Assembly: GCA_002506705.1 (NCBI GenBank)
Contig: DAYA01000068.1
Location: forward strand, 754 to 9,854
Direction of reading: 5' to 3'
DNA length: 9,101 nucleotides
Source: Euryarchaeota archaeon UBA550
Lineage (GTDB): Archaea > Thermoplasmatota > Poseidoniia > Poseidoniales > Poseidoniaceae
Part shown: piece by piece, positions 5,863 to 9,101 of the stretch
Numbering within the stretch: the stretch's first letter is position 1
Layout: every line of letters starts with the position of its first letter
Notes under the pieces: generated by a model
Database searches by the model: none
Told to the model about the DNA's origin: nothing
What the model saw: the letters and a program-made list of their open reading frames with translations, nothing else
Made by a program: the position numbers and the translations under genes

Positions 5863-6846
5863 TCACAATGAATGGGTTCGGTCGTGACGAGTAACTTTAC
5901 CAGTTTGCACGTCGATTAACTCAGCAAACGTTTGAACGCTGTCATCGTTTACTATAACTCCTGGAAGATATCCGTCGCAAACACCAGATGCAGCAAATAT
6001 AGCATCATCTGAGCGGCAAAGGTCTGTTGCATCCCAGAGCCTGGTCAAATCATCATCGACCATTTTCTCTGCTCTCTTCTCTTCCTCGTCGGAGCGGAAT
6101 ACTAGCCTTCCTTCGAAAACGCCACCAATTCCTCGAATTGCTGTTGCTGTGATTACCCCCTCTGGCGCAGCACCGATTCCTAGTAGCATGTCATACGGGC
6201 CATCAGGTCTTGCTGCCCAAATTGCTGCAGAAACATCTCCGTCCCCCATCAAGTGTAGTTGTGCACCTGCTTCTTTGACTTCTTTGAATAATTCAGCGTG
6301 CCTTTCCCTGTCAAGAGCCACAACCTTGACTTCAGACATTGGCTTATCCAATACATCTGCGGCTTGTTCTAGGTTGTAGGTCACGCCTCCATCCAAACTG
6401 ATGTGACCCGCTAGTTCTGGACCAGCAGCGATTTTGTCCATGTAACAGTCCGGTGCGTGAAGCAGAGTTCCTCTCGGAGCTGCGGCAAGAACAGCGATAG
6501 AGTTTGGAGTATTGTCCGCACAATTGTTTGTACATTCAAGCGGATCTACCGCTATATCGATTTGAAGTGCTCCCTCGACACCAATTTGGTTTCCGAGTTC
6601 CTCTCCGATGAATAGCATTGGAGCATCGTCTCTTTCTCCTTCGCCGATTGCAACTCTACCATCGAATGGCACTTTGTCGAATGTTTTTCTCATCGCTTCA
6701 ACAGCTGCAGCATCTGCAGCGTTTTTGTCACCCAAACCGCGCCATGCCGCACTTGCAATTGCCGCTTGGTCTACCGCTTCCAAAAAGTGATTTGCTAGGT
6801 CAGCGGTTCTCGCCATGTTGTCTGCGATAAGTAACCCCTCCATCAA
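5863..6846 (-). CDS. glpX: fructose-1,6-bisphosphatase class II
   Basis: This 327-residue cytoplasmic phosphatase should hydrolyse fructose 1,6-bisphosphate to fructose 6-phosphate in gluconeogenesis. Family landmarks run in order: Gly-Asp-Lys-Asn (39-42) with Asp45, Gly-Glu-Gly-Glu-Arg-Asp-Asp-Ala-Pro-Met (68-77) with Glu69, Val-Asp-Pro-Leu-Glu (100-104), Ala-Pro-Asp-Cys-Tyr-Met (131-136), Asp-Gly-Asp-Val (202-205) and Gly-Ala-Ala-Pro-Glu-Gly (225-230). Asp45, Glu69, Asp101, Glu104 and Glu229 match the metal ligands recalled for E. coli GlpX by spacing. The glycine normally after Glu104 is Cys105. ATG 6846 opens eight bases after moaC, but Met11 (6816) would give the usual distance to Gly-Asp-Lys-Asn seen in E. 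coli GlpX and may be the true start. Many archaea instead use a class V bifunctional aldolase/phosphatase. Some class II members also act on sedoheptulose bisphosphate. Confidence 0.92.
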   Translation of the reverse strand: MMEGLLIADNMARTADLANHFLEAVDQAAIASAAWRGLGDKNAADAAAVEAMRKTFDKVPFDGRVAIGEGERDDAPMLFIGEELGNQIGVEGALQIDIAVDPLECTNNCADNTPNSIAVLAAAPRGTLLHAPDCYMDKIAAGPELAGHISLDGGVTYNLEQAADVLDKPMSEVKVVALDRERHAELFKEVKEAGAQLHLMGDGDVSAAIWAARPDGPYDMLLGIGAAPEGVITATAIRGIGGVFEGRLVFRSDEEEKRAEKMVDDDLTRLWDATDLCRSDDAIFAASGVCDGYLPGVIVNDDSVQTFAELIDVQTGKVTRHDRTHSL

Positions 6847-6854
6847 TAAAGCGC

Positions 6855-7304
6855 TTAATCCGCCTTGTGCTTTTCTAGGACAACTATGTCTGTGATTTTG
6901 GTTTCTGGATATTGGCCATTAGCGTCTTTTTCCAATGATTTAACCATGTCAAGAACGCATAGGAGGCCTGCTGAAACTCCAGTTAGTGCTTCCATTTCTA
7001 TCCCAGTCTTGTAGAGGGCATTTACTTCGACAGTACACCTTAGCGAATTTCCTTCCCATGACCAATCGACTTTACAGCCCTCAAGAGGAATTGGATGACA
7101 ATGAGGTATGATTCTAGGTGTTTCCTTGACCGCTTGAATTGCAGCGATTGTAGAAGCCTCCAATACGTCTCCTTTCTTTACTGAGCCGGTAGTTATTGCA
7201 TCCTTGGAGGATTCAGATAAGTGCACTAACCCTGTCGCAATTGCCCTTCTTTGTACGACTGGTTTAGCCGATATGTCTACAACTCCCTGTATGCTTTTTT
7301 CCAT
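6855..7304 (-). CDS. moaC: cyclic pyranopterin monophosphate synthase MoaC
   Basis: This 149-residue protein acts in molybdenum cofactor synthesis. It converts the 3',8-cyclo-GTP product of MoaA into cyclic pyranopterin monophosphate. Recognisable motifs are Asp-Ile-Ser-Ala-Lys (10-14), Arg-Arg-Ala-Ile-Ala (19-23), Pro-His-Cys-His-Pro-Ile (67-72) with His70 as the active-site histidine, Thr-Gly-Ile-Glu-Met-Glu-Ala-Leu-Thr-Gly-Val (100-110), and Asp-Met-Val-Lys (119-122). The last matches Asp128 and Lys131 of E. coli MoaC. The length is normal for the archaeal form. The gene starts four bases after the moaE stop and ends eight bases before glpX, so all three are probably one transcript. A weak GGGATG lies about five bases before the ATG. 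MoaA, MoaB, MoaD and MoeA are not in this window. Confidence 0.97.
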   Translation of the reverse strand: MEKSIQGVVDISAKPVVQRRAIATGLVHLSESSKDAITTGSVKKGDVLEASTIAAIQAVKETPRIIPHCHPIPLEGCKVDWSWEGNSLRCTVEVNALYKTGIEMEALTGVSAGLLCVLDMVKSLEKDANGQYPETKITDIVVLEKHKAD

Positions 7305-7308
7305 TTAA

Positions 7309-7734
7309 TCATCCCAATCCTGCTTTCCAAGTCTCTCCGCTCGGTTTGACTTCTTTTTTCCATAATGGTGCTTGCCTTTTCAACTCATCAATCAACCACG
7401 AGCATCCTTCGAAAGCTTCCTTCCTGTGTGGGCTAGCAACATGAATTGCAACTATGTTTTCACCAGGACCTACCGAACCTGTGCGATGGGCCATGGCAAT
7501 GGAATGTAAGCCGAACTTTGTCGATGCGCCTTTAGCTAAACCATACAGTGTTTCTGACAATTTTTCTTGCCATGCATCGAATTCCAAACGTAGAACTTCT
7601 TCTCCATCATCCATTCCTCTTGTGATTCCGATGAAGGAAACAATTGCCCCACAGCCCTCTGTGTGTAACTTAGTTCTGAGTTCCTCTACGTCTAATGAAA
7701 CAGGAGCCTCTTGAATGAAGATATGCTCCTGCAT
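7309..7734 (-). CDS. moaE: molybdopterin synthase catalytic subunit MoaE
   Basis: This 141-residue protein, with the sulfur carrier MoaD, puts two sulfurs into cyclic pyranopterin monophosphate to make molybdopterin. The motifs are Gly-Ala-Ile-Val-Ser-Phe-Ile-Gly (29-36), His-Arg-Thr-Gly-Ser-Val-Gly-Pro-Gly-Glu (83-92), Ser-Pro-His-Arg (101-104) with Ala-Phe-Glu (107-109), and Leu-Lys-Arg-Gln-Ala-Pro-Leu-Trp-Lys-Lys-Glu (118-128). Lys119 and Lys126 fall at the same numbers as the two catalytic lysines of E. coli MoaE when the start is ATG 7734. The frame stays open upstream to 8061, but that part is antisense to the FAD protein gene and has no MoaE similarity. It is the first gene of the minus-strand cluster and is followed by moaC after four bases. 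Confidence 0.95.
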   Translation of the reverse strand: MQEHIFIQEAPVSLDVEELRTKLHTEGCGAIVSFIGITRGMDDGEEVLRLEFDAWQEKLSETLYGLAKGASTKFGLHSIAMAHRTGSVGPGENIVAIHVASPHRKEAFEGCSWLIDELKRQAPLWKKEVKPSGETWKAGLG

Positions 7735-7786
7735 GTTGCTGCGATGTGCGCCGCATCCTTGAAACCATCCACACTCATGGGATATC
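7735..7786. promoter_or_regulatory. 52-base divergent promoter region
   Basis: This gap lies between the divergent starts of moaE and the FAD-dependent reductase, so it must hold the promoters of both unless they lie inside the opposite coding region. I see no clear TATA box in either direction. GATG (7743-7746) and CATC (7754-7757) flank a GC-rich centre as an imperfect inverted repeat. Confidence 0.35.
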
Positions 7787-9019
7787 ATGGCACAGGCAGG
7801 TCCCATCCATATCATGGGCGCGGGTTTGTCTGGCTTGGCAGCTGCAACTACCCTTGCTAAAGCAGGCATTGAAGTCCATGTCCACGACGTTAGAGAAAAC
7901 TCGGGACAACGTTTTGATGGAGATTTCCAAGCATTGGAAAACTGGTCGATGGATGCGGATTTTTTCGACCAACTAACAGAATGGGGATATGATCCAAGCG
8001 AATTCAAAGCCACTGAATTCAAGGAAGTAGATTTAATCCACCCAGACGATGAAATCAGCAAAACCTACTCTCCAAAGGTCGCTTACAGAATCGTGGAAAG
8101 GGGAACTTCTGAACACACAATCGATCAAGGTTTCAAGCGAATGGCTATTGCAGCTGGCGCTAATCTACATTACAAGAGCAAAGTCAAAGAAGATGACTGC
8201 CAAATTATCGCTTGTGGTCCTAAGGGTACAAGTGCTGTTGCTTATGGTGAGATTTTCAAGACCGAGCATCCAAATCACATCGCTTTCCAGATGAACGACA
8301 AATTGGCTCCTGGCTCGTATTCTTACCTGATAATCATCGATGGAGTCGGCTTGATTTGCACCTGTTTGTGGAGAAAGCAAAGAGGAACAGATAGGTTCCT
8401 GAATGAGACGATCGCTTGGTATCAAAAGCACTATCCAGACATCGATATGGAGCCTATTAAGAGAGTGGGTGGTAAAGGTGACTTTACAATCAACAAGAAT
8501 TACTTTCAAGACGGAAGATATTACGTCGGCGAGTCAGGTGGCCTGCAGGACTTCATGTGGGGCTTCGGAATGAGGATGGCAGTTTGGTCAGGATACCTTG
8601 CAGCGCAAGATATTCTTGGAAACTGCAACTATGAAACCGAAGTTCGAAAGCAATTGATGCCATATGTGAAAACTTCGGTTGCTAATCGATTTTTGATGAA
8701 TAGAGTAGGAGATCGCACTTTCAAATACATGTGCAAAGCATGGATGAAGGACCAAAAGAAGCGAGATGATGGCCTAGTTTGGATTGGAAAATTATTCCGC
8801 CCCAAGTGGTACAAATCTCTGCTCTATGTACTTGTCAACCCGTTCATGCTGAAATCAGACCCCAAGGCAATGGGCAGAGGGGTTAGGCGTCTCCCATTCA
8901 GAAAGGCGAAGAAAAGGGACCTCTGGGAAATGTCTGATGAAGCGAAATCTGTTGCAGATAGGTGGGACAAAATTCGCCGCTCAGGTGGAAAGACTTCGTT
9001 TAGCGAGAGTAGCGATTGA
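7787..9019 (+). CDS. FAD-dependent oxidoreductase, geranylgeranyl reductase-like
   Basis: This 410-residue flavoprotein has an N-terminal dinucleotide-binding fold with Gly-Ala-Gly-Leu-Ser-Gly (11-16) followed by the usual helix and an acidic turn near His-Asp-Val-Arg (33-36). Ile-Ala-Cys-Gly-Pro (141-145) sits where such proteins have the second FAD contact. Val-Gly-Glu-Ser-Gly-Gly (247-252), with Gly-Phe-Gly-Met-Arg (259-263) and Ser-Gly-Tyr-Leu-Ala-Ala (268-273), matches the Gly-Asp-Ala-x-Gly region of the geranylgeranyl reductase/hydroxylase superfamily. The C-terminal 130 residues are basic and rich in Trp, Tyr and Lys, with a hydrophobic piece near 340-355, which may favour membrane contact. 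Reduction of isoprenoid chains of archaeal lipids or quinones is a possible role, but substrate choice in this family cannot be read from motifs. It is divergent from moaE. Confidence 0.85.
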   Translation: MAQAGPIHIMGAGLSGLAAATTLAKAGIEVHVHDVRENSGQRFDGDFQALENWSMDADFFDQLTEWGYDPSEFKATEFKEVDLIHPDDEISKTYSPKVAYRIVERGTSEHTIDQGFKRMAIAAGANLHYKSKVKEDDCQIIACGPKGTSAVAYGEIFKTEHPNHIAFQMNDKLAPGSYSYLIIIDGVGLICTCLWRKQRGTDRFLNETIAWYQKHYPDIDMEPIKRVGGKGDFTINKNYFQDGRYYVGESGGLQDFMWGFGMRMAVWSGYLAAQDILGNCNYETEVRKQLMPYVKTSVANRFLMNRVGDRTFKYMCKAWMKDQKKRDDGLVWIGKLFRPKWYKSLLYVLVNPFMLKSDPKAMGRGVRRLPFRKAKKRDLWEMSDEAKSVADRWDKIRRSGGKTSFSESSD

Positions 9020-9049
9020 CTCATTAAGCGGACCCGTTTGGACTAACAC

Positions 9050-9101
9050 ATGAGCGACTTATACGGACTCAAATTAGAACCAATGCCAAACCGTCTAGTT
9101 A
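9050..9101 (+). CDS. start of an unidentified protein, truncated by the right edge
   Basis: ATG at 9050 opens a frame of 17 codons that reaches the window edge without a stop. The peptide begins Met-Ser-Asp-Leu-Tyr-Gly-Leu-Lys-Leu-Glu-Pro-Met-Pro-Asn and looks like a natural N-terminus. It lies 30 bases after the FAD protein stop on the same strand, with no obvious ribosome binding site. The fragment is too short to identify. Confidence 0.5.
   Translation, partial: MSDLYGLKLEPMPNRLV

Noticed and set aside
7743..7757. Imperfect inverted repeat GATG...CATC in the moaE divergent region
   Set aside because: Several mismatches in the arms; noted in the promoter entry but not strong enough as an operator.
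7735..8061. A 109-codon upstream extension of the moaE frame
   Set aside because: It is antisense to the FAD protein gene, has no resemblance to MoaE, and the start at 7734 puts both catalytic lysines at the expected positions.
1..9101. CRISPR arrays, tRNA or rRNA genes, insertion sequences and phage genes
   Set aside because: I found no regularly spaced repeats, cloverleaf-like segments, transposase motifs or terminal inverted repeats.

Overview
The window most resembles a chromosomal fragment of an uncultivated marine euryarchaeon of the Poseidoniales (Marine Group II) type. This is an inference. It rests on a short HTH_10 (bacterioopsin-activator-like) regulator, a secreted lipoprotein with an Asp/Ser/Asn-rich linker behind its lipobox, at least one promoter that looks leaderless, compact gene packing and a moderate-to-low GC content. 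No rRNA, tRNA, CRISPR array, insertion sequence or phage gene is visible, and coding density is very high.

Layout: ten of the twelve genes lie on the minus strand, transcribed from right to left. From about 7734 downward come moaE, moaC, a class II fructose-1,6-bisphosphatase (glpX) and an HTH_10 regulator, with gaps of only 4-8 bases. This is followed by a 59-base gap holding a striking set of CATG-centred palindromes spaced exactly 14 bp apart. Next come a diiron oxygenase related to BoxB/PaaA, an unrecognised 178-residue protein that starts with TTG, an EamA-family transporter and a 3-hydroxyacyl-CoA dehydrogenase, all nearly touching. After a second short gap with nested inverted repeats comes a lipoprotein. 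Last is a multi-pass membrane protein that runs off the left edge. On the plus strand, divergent from moaE, lie a geranylgeranyl-reductase-like FAD protein and the first 17 codons of another gene that runs off the right edge.

How the genes may work together: moaE and moaC serve molybdopterin synthesis, and glpX serves gluconeogenesis. The regulator sits at the end of that housekeeping block and directly upstream of a cassette of oxygenase, unknown protein, transporter and hydroxyacyl-CoA dehydrogenase. An aerobic CoA-thioester breakdown route would need an epoxidase/oxygenase and a hydroxyacyl-CoA dehydrogenase, but the partner subunits, reductase and CoA ligase of the known box and paa pathways are absent from the window. 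The most interesting signal is the palindrome array in the oxygenase promoter next to the regulator gene, which looks like the operator of a small dedicated regulon.
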